From positions 1 to 64,000 of the forward strand of contig NZ_NSEA01000014.1 of the NCBI RefSeq assembly GCF_002734285.1: a DNA stretch of 64,000 nucleotides, in the 5' to 3' direction. Position numbers and translations under genes: made by a program. Positions 54,828 to 63,593 of this stretch are shown one piece after another. The notes beneath the pieces were generated by a model that saw only the letters and a list, made by a program, of their open reading frames with translations, made no database searches and was not told where the DNA came from. How positions within the stretch are numbered: the first letter of the stretch is position 1; each line of letters opens with the position of its first letter. Source of the stretch: Fredinandcohnia onubensis (GTDB taxonomy: Bacteria > Bacillota > Bacilli > Bacillales > Bacillaceae_L).

Positions 54828-55325
54828 TTACTTTTTCTTCACTTTTGCAAGTTCTGTTGAACCCGCTGTTGCCTGGCCACTTCCAATTATCTCAAACGTT
54901 TCAACTGCATCAAAATTAGTGATGACAACTGGTGTAATTGTACTCGCTGCCTTCTCTCTTATTAAATCTAAATCAAAGGTTACGAGATCGGTTCCAACCT
55001 CAACTTTATCCCCTTCTTTTACATGTGTAGTGAAGCCCTCTCCCTTCATGTTCACTGTTTCAAGGCCTATATGTATAAGAAGTTCTAAACCTATTTCAGT
55101 CTTAATTCCAATTGCGTGTTTAGTTGGGAAGACCTGAATAATTTCACCTTTCACAGGCGAAACAATTTTCCCTTCAGATGGATCAATCGCAAGGCCATCG
55201 CCCATCATTTTTTGAGAAAAGACAGGATCTGGTACCTCTTCTAGGGCAAGAATTTTTCCATTTGCAGGAGCCACTAACACTTCCTCAGTTTTTTTATCTT
55301 TACTTCCAAATAATTTTTTAAACAT
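54828..55325 (-). CDS. PTS glucose-type IIA protein (Crr/YpqE-like)
   Basis: A 165-aa free-standing IIA domain. The phosphorylated histidine is His85 in LLIHIGLETVNMKGEGF, with His70 (PTKHAIG) as the partner histidine. It accepts phosphate from HPr and passes it to a IIB domain or acts as a regulatory IIA. No IIBC gene is nearby. The N-terminus MFKKLFGSKDKK is short and basic. The size matches B. subtilis YpqE (168 aa). Confidence 0.9.
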   Translation of the reverse strand: MFKKLFGSKDKKTEEVLVAPANGKILALEEVPDPVFSQKMMGDGLAIDPSEGKIVSPVKGEIIQVFPTKHAIGIKTEIGLELLIHIGLETVNMKGEGFTTHVKEGDKVEVGTDLVTFDLDLIREKAASTITPVVITNFDAVETFEIIGSGQATAGSTELAKVKKK

Positions 55326-55532
55326 AATGAGCCTCCAATATTAAAGATATGTTTAGTTGTATCATACCCATATTAAGAAAAAAAGAATTATGATTGGGTT
55401 AAATAGCATATTTCATTTTGTCAAAATATGTTCGAGTACGCAAGTAATATAGAAGGATTATCGGTGAATATGTCGAATTTCTAACAAAAGACAGTATTCG
55501 AAAAATTAAATCAAGAGGGGGTGTCACAAAAG

Positions 55533-56795
55533 TTGTTAGAGCATATTGGACATGTTCTTTATCATGTACTTATCGTTATTTTTCCTATTCTTATCTATTA
55601 TTTACTTACTATTCAGGATAATCGTTCTTCACCAAAGCCCCACCGAAATAAACTGCTTGGAATGATTATCATTATGCTTCTATTAACCATCACTTTCCCT
55701 GTAGCATACGCGAATGGATTTGCTTATGATTTTAGGATTATCCCTATTTTTGTTGCATTTCTTTATACTGGATTTTTCCAGGGAATTGCTGTTATTTTGA
55801 TTATGCTAGGCTATTTACTTCTACTCGGAGATACTAAGGTTATCTTTTCGATTGTCAATTATGCCATTATTATAGCCATATTTTATTTTCTTTTTAAAAA
55901 ATATCATTCCCTTCTATTAAATAAGAAGCTGATAGTTCTTTCTATCATTTATAGTTTTATCGTTATTACAAGAGCGATCGTCATAGTAAAGTCTAATCAA
56001 ATTGATCAACTACTAGTTATGATTCTTTTTTCAATAGTTACGTGGATTACCCTCTTACTTGTAATTCTAATTATTGAAAACTTAAAGCAACAAATCCTCT
56101 TGCAACGGGAACTAAGACGTTCTGAAAAAATGAATGTAGTAAGCCAACTAGCAGCCTCCGTTGCCCATGAGGTTCGTAATCCACTAACTACGGTAAATGG
56201 ATTTTTACAGTTAATTATTCGGGATGATAATATTACTGATAAACAGCGAAATTATATCGACATTACTCTTTCTGAATTAAATCGTGCACAATCGATCATT
56301 AATGATTATTTATCACTCGCTAAGCCAAATAATAGTAATACTCAATTGGTAAACATCAGCGAGGAACTATCAAAAACGGTTGAACTTATGACATCCTATA
56401 CAAATATTCAAAGCATTGAGGTTGAAACCTTCATTGAAGACTCGCTTTACATTAATGGGAATAAGGATGAAATCAAACAAGTCTTGATAAATATTATTAA
56501 AAATGCAATAGAAGCAATTGGAAATGATGGCTTATTGCAAATAAATGCCTTTGCAAAAGACCAAGACATTATTGTAAAAATCACCGACAATGGTCCTGGT
56601 ATGACAAAAGAACAGCTTTCAAAAATTGGTACACCTTTTTATTCAACAAAAGATAAAGGAACCGGCGTAGGGCTTACCATTTGTTTTCAAATCATTGATC
56701 AATTAAAAGGGTCAATCGATGTTGAAAGTACGGTTGGGAAAGGTACCTCTTTTCTAATCAAGTTACCAACATCCAAAAATCCTCCTACATTATAA
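55533..56795 (+). CDS. KinB-like membrane sensor histidine kinase
   Basis: About 420 aa. Five to six closely packed helices (residues 1-190, a 5TM-LYT-like sensor with RIIPIFVAFLYTGFFQGIAV) precede HisKA (QLAASVAHEVRNPLTTVNGFLQL) and HATPase (NIIKNAIEAIG, DNGPGM, GTGVGLTI). Size and topology resemble B. subtilis KinB (428 aa), a phosphorelay kinase for Spo0F. I prefer TTG 55533 behind AGAGGGGGTG; GTG 55521 overlaps that site. No cognate regulator is adjacent, which also fits the phosphorelay. Confidence 0.8.
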   Translation: MLEHIGHVLYHVLIVIFPILIYYLLTIQDNRSSPKPHRNKLLGMIIIMLLLTITFPVAYANGFAYDFRIIPIFVAFLYTGFFQGIAVILIMLGYLLLLGDTKVIFSIVNYAIIIAIFYFLFKKYHSLLLNKKLIVLSIIYSFIVITRAIVIVKSNQIDQLLVMILFSIVTWITLLLVILIIENLKQQILLQRELRRSEKMNVVSQLAASVAHEVRNPLTTVNGFLQLIIRDDNITDKQRNYIDITLSELNRAQSIINDYLSLAKPNNSNTQLVNISEELSKTVELMTSYTNIQSIEVETFIEDSLYINGNKDEIKQVLINIIKNAIEAIGNDGLLQINAFAKDQDIIVKITDNGPGMTKEQLSKIGTPFYSTKDKGTGVGLTICFQIIDQLKGSIDVESTVGKGTSFLIKLPTSKNPPTL

Positions 56796-56813
56796 AAAAT
56801 GAGGTGATCCACA

Positions 56814-57491
56814 ATGTGTGGTCGATTTACTCTTTTTGCAGAGTACGATGAAATTCTTAATCGTTTTGATATTGAAGCTGCAATTGAACAAGATTTATAT
56901 TTACCAAGCTATAACATTGCCCCTTCCCATTCGGTCCTTTCAGTAATTAATGACGGTACACAAAATCGCTTAGGATATTTACGCTGGGGCTTCGTACCTT
57001 CATGGGCAAAGGATGAAAAAGTCGGATATAAAATGATCAATGCACGTGCTGAAACATTGGCTGAAAAACCAAGCTTCAGAAATGCCTTCAAACATAGACG
57101 CTGTCTGATTATTGCGGATAGCTTTTATGAATGGAAAAAAAGACCCAACAAAACAAAAACACCGATACGAATAAAATTAAAATCGCAAAATCTATTCGCA
57201 ATGGCGGGAATCTGGGAACGTTGGAAATCCCCGGAAGGGAATACCTTATTTTCTTGTTCAATTATTACCACAACCCCAAATGAACTAATGAAGGATATTC
57301 ACGACCGTATGCCAGTTATTTTGAATAAGGAGGACGAACAAGCATGGCTTGATCCTTCTCTAAATGATGTATCAAAGGTTACACATCTACTCAAACCATT
57401 GGCAGCTGACAACATGGAGGCATATGAGGTTTCTTCATTAGTAAACTCGCCTCGCAATAACTCACCAAATTTAATTCAAAAAATATGTTAA
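56814..57491 (+). CDS. SOS response-associated peptidase (YedK/HMCES family)
   Basis: A 225-aa protein. The N-terminus MCGRFTL exposes Cys2 after Met removal, the residue that crosslinks to abasic sites in single-stranded DNA. The other family residues are in MINARAETL (Asn and Glu) and IHDRMPVIL (His). It protects abasic sites until repair. It starts 18 bases after the KinB-like kinase, so the two may share a transcript; a functional link is not evident. Confidence 0.93.
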   Translation: MCGRFTLFAEYDEILNRFDIEAAIEQDLYLPSYNIAPSHSVLSVINDGTQNRLGYLRWGFVPSWAKDEKVGYKMINARAETLAEKPSFRNAFKHRRCLIIADSFYEWKKRPNKTKTPIRIKLKSQNLFAMAGIWERWKSPEGNTLFSCSIITTTPNELMKDIHDRMPVILNKEDEQAWLDPSLNDVSKVTHLLKPLAADNMEAYEVSSLVNSPRNNSPNLIQKIC

Positions 57492-57494
57492 AGA

Positions 57495-57540
57495 AAAAAC
57501 GACTAATTCCTATCATGGATTTGTCGTTTATTTCTTTTTT
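57495..57540 (+). terminator. Intrinsic terminator after the HMCES gene
   Basis: AAACGAC paired with GTCGTTT around a 19-base loop, followed by TTTCTTTTTT. Confidence 0.65.
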
Positions 57541-57877
57541 CCAATCAGTTAGTTTCACGAAAAAACCTCTCTAAACTATTATTTTAGTATACCGAAACAC
57601 TTGCGAATAAGTGATAGTCATTTTAAATACATTCAGTTCTCAAAATCTTGGTTTCTATGATAAAATAATGCCTATACCTTCGATAGCATTCCCTTTCTGT
57701 CAAAAGAGTTCTGTATTTCTTAAATACCAAATTTTTCACCTAATAAATTCATTTCCAGCTTTTAAATTTTATACACAATTGACAATTTTCGTGTTAAACT
57801 AACAAATATTATATTATTCTTATAATATTAATTTCATAAAATAATAATGTGGACAACCATGAAAAGGGGGAAAGAAA
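57541..57877. other. Intergenic region before sstT
   Basis: An AT-rich region. TTGACA at 57779-57784 may be a -35 box, but no convincing -10 lies at the right distance. A 63-codon frame at 57611-57802 has no ribosome site and is not supported. GGGGG before ATG 57878 is the sstT ribosome site. Confidence 0.35.
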
Positions 57878-59113
57878 ATGAAAGAAATCTTTTACAAATG
57901 GAATCAGATTAGCCTGGTTAAACGTATATTGGGCGGTATTATCGTTGGAATCCTTTTAGCTTTAGTTGTACCAGAAGGAGCAAAATGGGTTAGCATTTTT
58001 GGTTCATTATTTGTAGGTGCACTAAAAGCTGTTGCACCGGTATTGGTCTTATTCTTAGTTATTGACGCCATCTCTAAACACAGAAGTGGAACCCAAACAA
58101 ATATCAAATCGATTATCGGCTTATATGCAATTAGTACATTCTTAGCTGGATTCGTAGCTGTATTAGCAAGTTTTATCTTTCCAGTAAAGTTGTCACTGGT
58201 ATCGGGTGCAGAAGACCTTTCACCTCCAAGTGGTGTTTTAGAGGTTCTTCAAACATTACTATTTAACATTGTAGATAATCCGATTAATGCCCTAATGAAT
58301 GCAAACTACATTGGAATTCTTGCTTGGGCAGTTGTTCTTGGAATTGCATTAAAAAATGCAAACGACACAACCAAGACATTAATTTCCAACGTTAGTGATG
58401 CAATCGCTACAGTCGTAAAATGGGTGATCAGCCTAGCTCCAATTGGTATTATGGGCCTAGTGTTCGATGCATTTGTGACAAATGGACTTTCTGCATTGAT
58501 GGAATATGGAAAAATCCTCGGCCTCCTACTTGGCTGTATGTTCTTTATTGCACTAGTTGTAAATCCTTTGATCGTTTACTTTTACATTCGTCAAAATCCA
58601 TATCCACTTGTTTTTAGATGTTTAAGAGAAAGTGGAATTACAGCATTCTTTACTCGTAGCTCAGCTGCAAATATTCCGGTTAATATGAATCTCTGTGAAA
58701 AACTAGAATTAAATAAAGATACTTATTCAATCTCAATCCCATTAGGTGGAACAGTTAACATGGCAGGTGCGGCAGTAACGATTTCTGTTCTCACTCTTGC
58801 AGCTGTTCATACACTCGGCATTGAAGTTGATTTTGCAACAGCACTTATTCTTAGCGTACTATCAGCTGTTTCAGCAGCAGGTGCATCAGGTGTTGCTGGA
58901 GGATCACTTTTATTAATTCCTTTAGCATCGAGCCTATTTGGAATTCCAAACGATGTTGCTATGCAAGTCGTTGCTGTTGGTTTCATTATTGGGGTCCTAC
59001 AAGATTCTTGTGAAACTGCTCTTAACTCATCATCGGACGTACTTTTCACAGCAACTGCTGAATACGCTAAGAAGCGTAAAGAAAAGAAGAAGGTTGTAGG
59101 TAAATCTGCTTAA
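57878..59113 (+). CDS. sstT: SstT, Na+/serine-threonine symporter
   Basis: A 411-aa transporter of the dicarboxylate/amino acid:cation symporter family. It has eight helices and two re-entrant loops. The serine-rich hairpin [15 protein letters not shown] and [17 protein letters not shown] (substrate and sodium sites) match SstT rather than Glt[21 protein letters not shown] near the end is the SstT version of the last helix. It imports serine and threonine with Na+. It is monocistronic with a terminator. Confidence 0.93.
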   Translation: MKEIFYKWNQISLVKRILGGIIVGILLALVVPEGAKWVSIFGSLFVGALKAVAPVLVLFLVIDAISKHRSGTQTNIKSIIGLYAISTFLAGFVAVLASFIFPVKLSLVSGAEDLSPPSGVLEVLQTLLFNIVDNPINALMNANYIGILAWAVVLGIALKNANDTTKTLISNVSDAIATVVKWVISLAPIGIMGLVFDAFVTNGLSALMEYGKILGLLLGCMFFIALVVNPLIVYFYIRQNPYPLVFRCLRESGITAFFTRSSAANIPVNMNLCEKLELNKDTYSISIPLGGTVNMAGAAVTISVLTLAAVHTLGIEVDFATALILSVLSAVSAAGASGVAGGSLLLIPLASSLFGIPNDVAMQVVAVGFIIGVLQDSCETALNSSSDVLFTATAEYAKKRKEKKKVVGKSA

Positions 59114-59132
59114 ATTTAATATCGGACTCTAA

Positions 59133-59172
59133 AAAAAGACAAAGGGACTTAAATTTCCCTTTGTCTTTTTAA
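59133..59172. terminator. Bidirectional intrinsic terminator
   Basis: AAAGACAAAGGGA paired with TCCCTTTGTCTTT, seven-base loop, A tract before and T tract after, between convergent genes. Confidence 0.92.
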
Positions 59173-60185
59173 CTTTCGGCCTTATTTTTTATCAATTTTT
59201 CTCTATCATCTGTTTGTGGAGGCTCCTCCAACCACCCATGTTTAATCATAATATTGGCCCCATCCTCAGCATACAATGAGATTTCTGGAATTAATGAGGC
59301 ATATTTAAATCCTACATCTCTCCTAGGGCTAGCGGACATGGCCATTCCAAAATTCCCAATACCCGCTGCAATCATTGCTGATACATGAAACATAATAAGC
59401 TTATCAGAGAAAACACTTGCATTACTATCCGTAACAGCTGAATCCCAACTCATAGGAGCAGGAAGATCCTCTTTGATTAAAAAGTCGGTAAATAGCTCTA
59501 TATATTTTTGAGAAAGTTTCTTTCCTCTTATTAAAAATTGTTTAACATCCTTACCTTTTGCGATCTGTGCAAATCCTGTCATTAGTACCTTGCCAATCGC
59601 ATTGGTTTGTATATTTAAAAATAAATGACTAATTTCGATTGAAGTTAGAGCTCTCTTTTTTCCAACGAATCCAGCTAGAAAGTGCTGTTTCTCTACAAAA
59701 TCAACCTTGTCAGGAATAGAAATATATGGAGGTCTTACATAAGTCCCTTGTTTTAACATCAATTCACGTGTTTGGTCCTGCAACTCAACCCCTAAATTTA
59801 ATATCCGCTTATGAAAAGCAACCACATCTGGACGTGTCGCAAGGCCAAGCGCTCCACTACTACCAGCCATTCCTAGAATGGACATTTGTCTTAAATACAT
59901 TAATACGAAAGTATCAGAAAAAAGTCTTGGAGCCTTCACATTAACATCCTGATCTGTAAATCCTAACGGGATAGGAAAGTCCTCTCTTTCAAAGATATCG
60001 CGTGCGATTGCAATATTCTCTTTAGAAGCTTCCAATGTATATTCAATAACTGGACGTACTTCCTCATCCTCGACTTTTTCTAAAAAATATGAGTTTACAC
60101 ACACAGATAACGTATCGTTTATGTATTGTGTCCATAAGCTCGACATTTCCGCAGCAGTTAAACGAATTTTAGATTTATCCTCCAT
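59169..60185 (-). CDS. DUF3231 family protein
   Basis: A 338-aa helical protein made of two similar halves: residues about 8-165, starting LTAAEMSSLWTQYINDTLSVC, and about 180-325, starting LTSIEISHLFLNIQTNAIGKV. Each has histidine, glutamate and aspartate residues in helices reminiscent of ferritin/DUF3231 four-helix bundles. The family is common and often multi-copy in spore-formers, and its function is unknown. It is monocistronic, downstream of a tRNA gene on the same strand. Confidence 0.85.
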   Translation of the reverse strand: MEDKSKIRLTAAEMSSLWTQYINDTLSVCVNSYFLEKVEDEEVRPVIEYTLEASKENIAIARDIFEREDFPIPLGFTDQDVNVKAPRLFSDTFVLMYLRQMSILGMAGSSGALGLATRPDVVAFHKRILNLGVELQDQTRELMLKQGTYVRPPYISIPDKVDFVEKQHFLAGFVGKKRALTSIEISHLFLNIQTNAIGKVLMTGFAQIAKGKDVKQFLIRGKKLSQKYIELFTDFLIKEDLPAPMSWDSAVTDSNASVFSDKLIMFHVSAMIAAGIGNFGMAMSASPRRDVGFKYASLIPEISLYAEDGANIMIKHGWLEEPPQTDDREKLIKNKAES

Positions 60186-60280
60186 GTAATCAACTGACCT
60201 CCTAGTCTAGACCTACCAAGGATAATTTCTCCAAAAAGCGAAAAAATTATAATACTATCCCCCAAAAATTAAAAAAAGTA

Positions 60281-60312
60281 AAAAAAATAGCACTTGAGTA
60301 ATCTCAAGTGCT
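60281..60312 (-). terminator. Intrinsic terminator of tRNA-Val
   Basis: On the minus strand AGCACTTGAG pairs with CTCAAGTGCT with a four-base loop, then TTTTTTT, seven bases after the tRNA 3' end. Confidence 0.92.
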
Positions 60313-60318
60313 TCGTGA

Positions 60319-60391
60319 TGATTCCGAGAGGGCTCGAACCTCCGACCCCTACCCTGTCAAGGTAGTGCTCTCCCAGCTGAGCTACGGAATC
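60319..60391 (-). tRNA. tRNA-Val (anticodon GAC)
   Basis: A 73-nt cloverleaf on the minus strand. Acceptor GATTCCG pairs with CGGAATC plus discriminator A; the D arm is GCTC..GAGC. The anticodon stem CTACC/GGTAG encloses loop TTGACAG, giving anticodon GAC (Val). The T arm is GGAGG-TTCGAGC-CCTCT. CCA is not encoded. A single tRNA gene with its own promoter and terminator. Confidence 0.97.
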
Positions 60392-60409
60392 AGTATATGA
60401 ATAATTCAT

Positions 60410-60438
60410 AATATACATTCGTTTTGAGGGTTTGTCAA
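60410..60438 (-). promoter_or_regulatory. Sigma-A promoter of tRNA-Val
   Basis: On the minus strand TTGACA (60433-60438), 17-bp spacer, TATATT (60410-60415), about 20 bases before the mature tRNA. Confidence 0.75.
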
Positions 60439-60555
60439 TTATATTCTAGTAAATTTTATAAAGGTTATTATTTTTATGAGGTTTGATGGTAATTGATGGT
60501 CACTTTTTTGCTATGAAAATATTAACATCGTAAAAAATGTAGAAATATGTTAATA

Positions 60556-60584
60556 TTGACATAAATACATTTTATTTGTATAAA
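60556..60584 (+). promoter_or_regulatory. Sigma-A promoter of the riboswitch-controlled symporter
   Basis: Perfect TTGACA (60556-60561), 17-bp spacer, TATAAA (60579-60584), about 33 bases before the aptamer. Confidence 0.82.
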
Positions 60585-60614
60585 TATAATATCAAGGCAA
60601 AGTACAATTTAATA

Positions 60615-60742
60615 ATCGCTGAATTCCCATTTTGGGAAACGGGGGAACCAAAAACGTGCAAAAGGGCACACGGGGTGAATCCTTTTTTATAAAGGTAGGA
60701 GATACTCTTCATCCGAATCCGACAGCTAACCTCGTAAGCATT
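60615..60742 (+). ncRNA. Cyclic di-AMP riboswitch (ydaO/yuaA class)
   Basis: The class landmarks appear in order: CGCTGAATTCCC, GGGAAACGGGGGAACC, a variable hairpin, CGGGGTGAATCC, an A/T stem, GAGATACTCTTC, ATCCGAATCCGACAGCTAACC and TCGTAAGC. High c-di-AMP normally turns such switches off through a downstream terminator, which is present. The controlled gene is a dicarboxylate/amino acid symporter rather than the usual K+ transporter or cell-wall hydrolase. Confidence 0.93.
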
Positions 60743-60777
60743 TGGAGAGAGCATTGTTGCGCAAATTTTTATGATAA

Positions 60778-60806
60778 GCCACGAGCCACACTCTCGTGGT
60801 TTTTTG
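60778..60806 (+). terminator. Riboswitch-controlled terminator
   Basis: GCCACGAG..CTCGTGGT hairpin followed by TTTTT, between the c-di-AMP aptamer and the symporter gene. Confidence 0.85.
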
Positions 60807-60894
60807 TGTCTCCAAAAAATGCTATTCACCGCATTACACATCACCCTTTTGCTGCCCAAATTTACACTCGAATACATCTTAGAGGAGGTTTTTT

Positions 60895-62124
60895 ATGTCA
60901 TTAACTAAAAAGATTTTATTAGGTTTAGGTCTTGGTGCACTTGTAGGTCTTATCTTAAACGTAACGTCGCCTTCTATTTTTGAACTTGCGAATACTTGGA
61001 TATTCGTGCCGCTTGGTCAAATTTTCTTGAATTTAATTAAAATGCTTGTTGTTCCGATTGTCTTAGTTTCTATTACTCTAGGAGTTACAGGCCTTGGTGA
61101 TCCAAAGAAGCTTGGAAGAATTGGTGCCAAAACGATAACTTATTTTTTAGCCACAACAACGATAGCGATTACAATTGCGATCGCTCTTGCTTCCATTTTC
61201 AAGCCTGGCGCTGGTGGAGCCTTTGATACGGAAGGGGCTACTTATGAAGGGGCAACTGATGCTCCTCCATTTATGGAAACCTTAATTGGTATTATCCCGA
61301 CAAATCCATTCACGTCAATGACAGATGGAAATATGCTTCAAATTATTGCATTTGCTATTTTTATAGGTTTTGCACTAACCGTGTTAGGCGAAAAAACAAA
61401 AGGTATTGTAAATTTATTTGAACAAGCAAATGAAGTGTTAATGTATCTTGTTAATCTTGTAATGAAGACGGCTCCATATGGTACGTTCGGATTAATAGCG
61501 ACTGCTATTGGTGGCCAAGGGTATGCAGCAATTAAAGCAATGCTCGCTTACTTCTTAATTGTACTTGCCGCTCTACTTATTCACGCAGTTATAACTTATG
61601 GTGGTACGATTGCATTATTGGCAAAACGAAACCCCATTGAGTTTTTCAAAGGTTTTGCTCCTGCGATGACGGTTGCTTTTAGTACGTCAAGTAGTAATGC
61701 CACTCTTCCTATATCTATGGAAACTGCACAAAAAAATCTAAAGGTTCCTGAACCAATTAGTAGCTTTGTTCAGCCATTAGGTGCAACTATTAATATGGAC
61801 GGTACAGCGATTATGCAAGGTGTTGCCACCATTTTCATTGCACAGGTATACGGATTTGAACTAACTTTCACTCAAATTATAATTGTTATCCTAACAGCTG
61901 TGCTTGCAAGTGTAGGTACCGCTGGTGTTCCTGGTGTTGGTTTAATTATGCTTGCAATGGTACTGAATCAAGTTGGTTTACCACCAGAAGGTATCGGATT
62001 AATTATTGGTATTGATCGATTACTTGATATGACACGTACAGCCATCAATATCACAGGTGATGCTGCGTGTGCTGTATATGTTGCAGAATCTGAAAAGAAA
62101 CATACGGATGAAGCAGCTGCTTAA
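60895..62124 (+). CDS. Dicarboxylate/amino acid:cation symporter (GltP/DctA family)
   Basis: A 409-aa transporter with eight helices and two re-entrant hairpins. HP1 has AFSTSSSNATLPISM, helix 7 has NMDGTAIMQG (the sodium/substrate NMDGT motif) and HP2 has SVGTAGVPGVGLIMLAMVL. Helix 8 has DRLLDMTRTAINITGDA, where Asp and Arg suggest glutamate/aspartate or C4-dicarboxylates. It imports its substrate with Na+ or H+. Control by a c-di-AMP riboswitch points to glutamate as K+ counter-ion, an inference. ATG follows AGAGGAGG. Confidence 0.9.
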   Translation: MSLTKKILLGLGLGALVGLILNVTSPSIFELANTWIFVPLGQIFLNLIKMLVVPIVLVSITLGVTGLGDPKKLGRIGAKTITYFLATTTIAITIAIALASIFKPGAGGAFDTEGATYEGATDAPPFMETLIGIIPTNPFTSMTDGNMLQIIAFAIFIGFALTVLGEKTKGIVNLFEQANEVLMYLVNLVMKTAPYGTFGLIATAIGGQGYAAIKAMLAYFLIVLAALLIHAVITYGGTIALLAKRNPIEFFKGFAPAMTVAFSTSSSNATLPISMETAQKNLKVPEPISSFVQPLGATINMDGTAIMQGVATIFIAQVYGFELTFTQIIIVILTAVLASVGTAGVPGVGLIMLAMVLNQVGLPPEGIGLIIGIDRLLDMTRTAINITGDAACAVYVAESEKKHTDEAAA

Positions 62125-62132
62125 TATGTACC

Positions 62133-62172
62133 GAAAGCGACAGGGAGTTTTTCCTGTCGCTTTCCTATTTTT
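62133..62172 (+). terminator. Intrinsic terminator of the symporter gene
   Basis: AAAGCGACAGG paired with CCTGTCGCTTT, eight-base loop, then CCTATTTTT. Confidence 0.85.
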
Positions 62173-62229
62173 CAAGCGTTATAATAATGATGCGGATATA
62201 CTTGATCGATTGTTTGGAGGTTTAAAAAG

Positions 62230-62955
62230 ATGACGATTAATAAAGGCACTGTTAGGGAAATGACTATACATAGTAAGGTTTTAAATGAAGAATTAGAGCT
62301 TATCGTTTATTTGCCAGCTACCTTCTCCCCTCTCTATAAATATAATGTACTCATTGCTCAGGATGGACGCGATTATTTTAATCTGGGCAGGGTTGCGAGA
62401 GTCGCTGATAAGCTGTTTGAAACAGGTGAAATAAGCAATACCATAATTGCTGGGGTTCCTTATAAAAGCGTTGCAGACCGTCGTAAGAAATATCACCCCG
62501 ATGGTGAGCAGCATCATTTGTATAAGCGCTTTTTAGGGGAAGAACTAGTACCATTTCTTGATCAGGAGTTCCCCACCTATCAAATGGGACAAGGACGTGC
62601 ATTAATTGGGGATTCACTTGCAGCGACGATATCACTTTTGACAGCACTTGAATACCCTCATACTTTTGGAAAGGTGATCATGCAATCTCCCCTTGTAAAT
62701 GATCATGTTTTGTTGCAGGTTGAAAGTTTTGCAGAACCCCATCTCCTTGACCTATATCATATAATCGGGACAGGTGAAACCGAAGTAAAAACAACAAATG
62801 GTGTTATAGAGGATTTCTTAACACCAAACCGAAAATTACACAAGCTTGTCGCGAGCAAAGGTTTTCCTTATTTTTATGAAGAATTCAATGGTAACCATAC
62901 ATGGAAATATTGGCAGCCTGACTTACCAAGGGCTCTTTCAAAAATGCTCAAATAA
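62230..62955 (+). CDS. yjcH: Esterase-family alpha/beta hydrolase (YjcH-like)
   Basis: A 241-aa protein of the enterochelin esterase/putative esterase (PF00756) type. The nucleophile elbow is ALIGDSLAATISL (Ser near residue 126), and the C-terminal histidine is in EEFNGNHTWKYWQ (near 219). The size and its place before yjcG and yjcF match B. subtilis YjcH. The substrate is unknown. The ribosome site TTGGAGG precedes the ATG. Confidence 0.85.
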   Translation: MTINKGTVREMTIHSKVLNEELELIVYLPATFSPLYKYNVLIAQDGRDYFNLGRVARVADKLFETGEISNTIIAGVPYKSVADRRKKYHPDGEQHHLYKRFLGEELVPFLDQEFPTYQMGQGRALIGDSLAATISLLTALEYPHTFGKVIMQSPLVNDHVLLQVESFAEPHLLDLYHIIGTGETEVKTTNGVIEDFLTPNRKLHKLVASKGFPYFYEEFNGNHTWKYWQPDLPRALSKMLK

Positions 62956-63070
62956 CCGTTTTTTTATTCTATCATTTTCAAATATTTGTTATAATTATGT
63001 TATTATTTTTCGTAATACGACATTAGGTACTTCACGTTTTGAAATTTAAATCTATAGGAGGGCAATAAAA

Positions 63071-63586
63071 ATGAAATATGGCATTGTTATCTTCCCATCC
63101 AAAAATCTTCAAGACATCGCAAATTCATATCGTAAACGGTATGACCCGCATTATGCATTAATTCCACCACATATCACGGTAAAAAATGCATTTGAGGCAT
63201 CCGACCATGAGATTGTGGATATTACGAGGGAGTTATATTCGGTATCAAAACAGGTAGATCCGTTTAAATTAACTGTATTAAAGGTAAGTTCATTTTCTCC
63301 TGTTAATAATGTAATTTATTTAAAAGTAGATCCTAATGAAGAATTACAAAAATTACATAATGCACTTCATTCTGGTTATTTTGCAGGAGAACCTGAGTAT
63401 GCCTTTGTTCCACATATTACAATTGGGCAAAAGCTATCCAGCGATGAGCATTCAGATGTGTATGGTCAATTACGTATGTTAAAAATGGATCACGAAGAGC
63501 AAATTGACCGTATCCACCTCCTCTATCAGTTAGAAAATGGTTCTTGGACCGTTTATGAAACATTTCGTTTAGGAAAGGAAAATTGA
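63071..63586 (+). CDS. yjcG: 2H phosphoesterase / 2'-5' RNA ligase-like protein YjcG
   Basis: A 171-aa 2H-family protein. The two catalytic motifs HxT are HITVKN (near residue 36) and HITIGQ (near residue 116), arranged in the duplicated fold. Family members hydrolyse or ligate 2'-5' or cyclic phosphodiesters in RNA; the YjcG substrate is not established. ATG follows TAGGAGGG. The next gene, yjcF, starts eight bases after its stop. Confidence 0.93.
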   Translation: MKYGIVIFPSKNLQDIANSYRKRYDPHYALIPPHITVKNAFEASDHEIVDITRELYSVSKQVDPFKLTVLKVSSFSPVNNVIYLKVDPNEELQKLHNALHSGYFAGEPEYAFVPHITIGQKLSSDEHSDVYGQLRMLKMDHEEQIDRIHLLYQLENGSWTVYETFRLGKEN

Positions 63587-63593
63587 TTACACC

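Noticed and set aside
57611-57802. 63-codon frame before sstT
   Set aside because: No ribosome site, no recognisable product, AT-rich composition typical of non-coding sequence.
60319-60391. tRNA-Asp (GTC) reading of the tRNA gene
   Set aside because: GTC appears on the plus strand; the gene is on the minus strand, where the loop TTGACAG gives anticodon GAC, valine.
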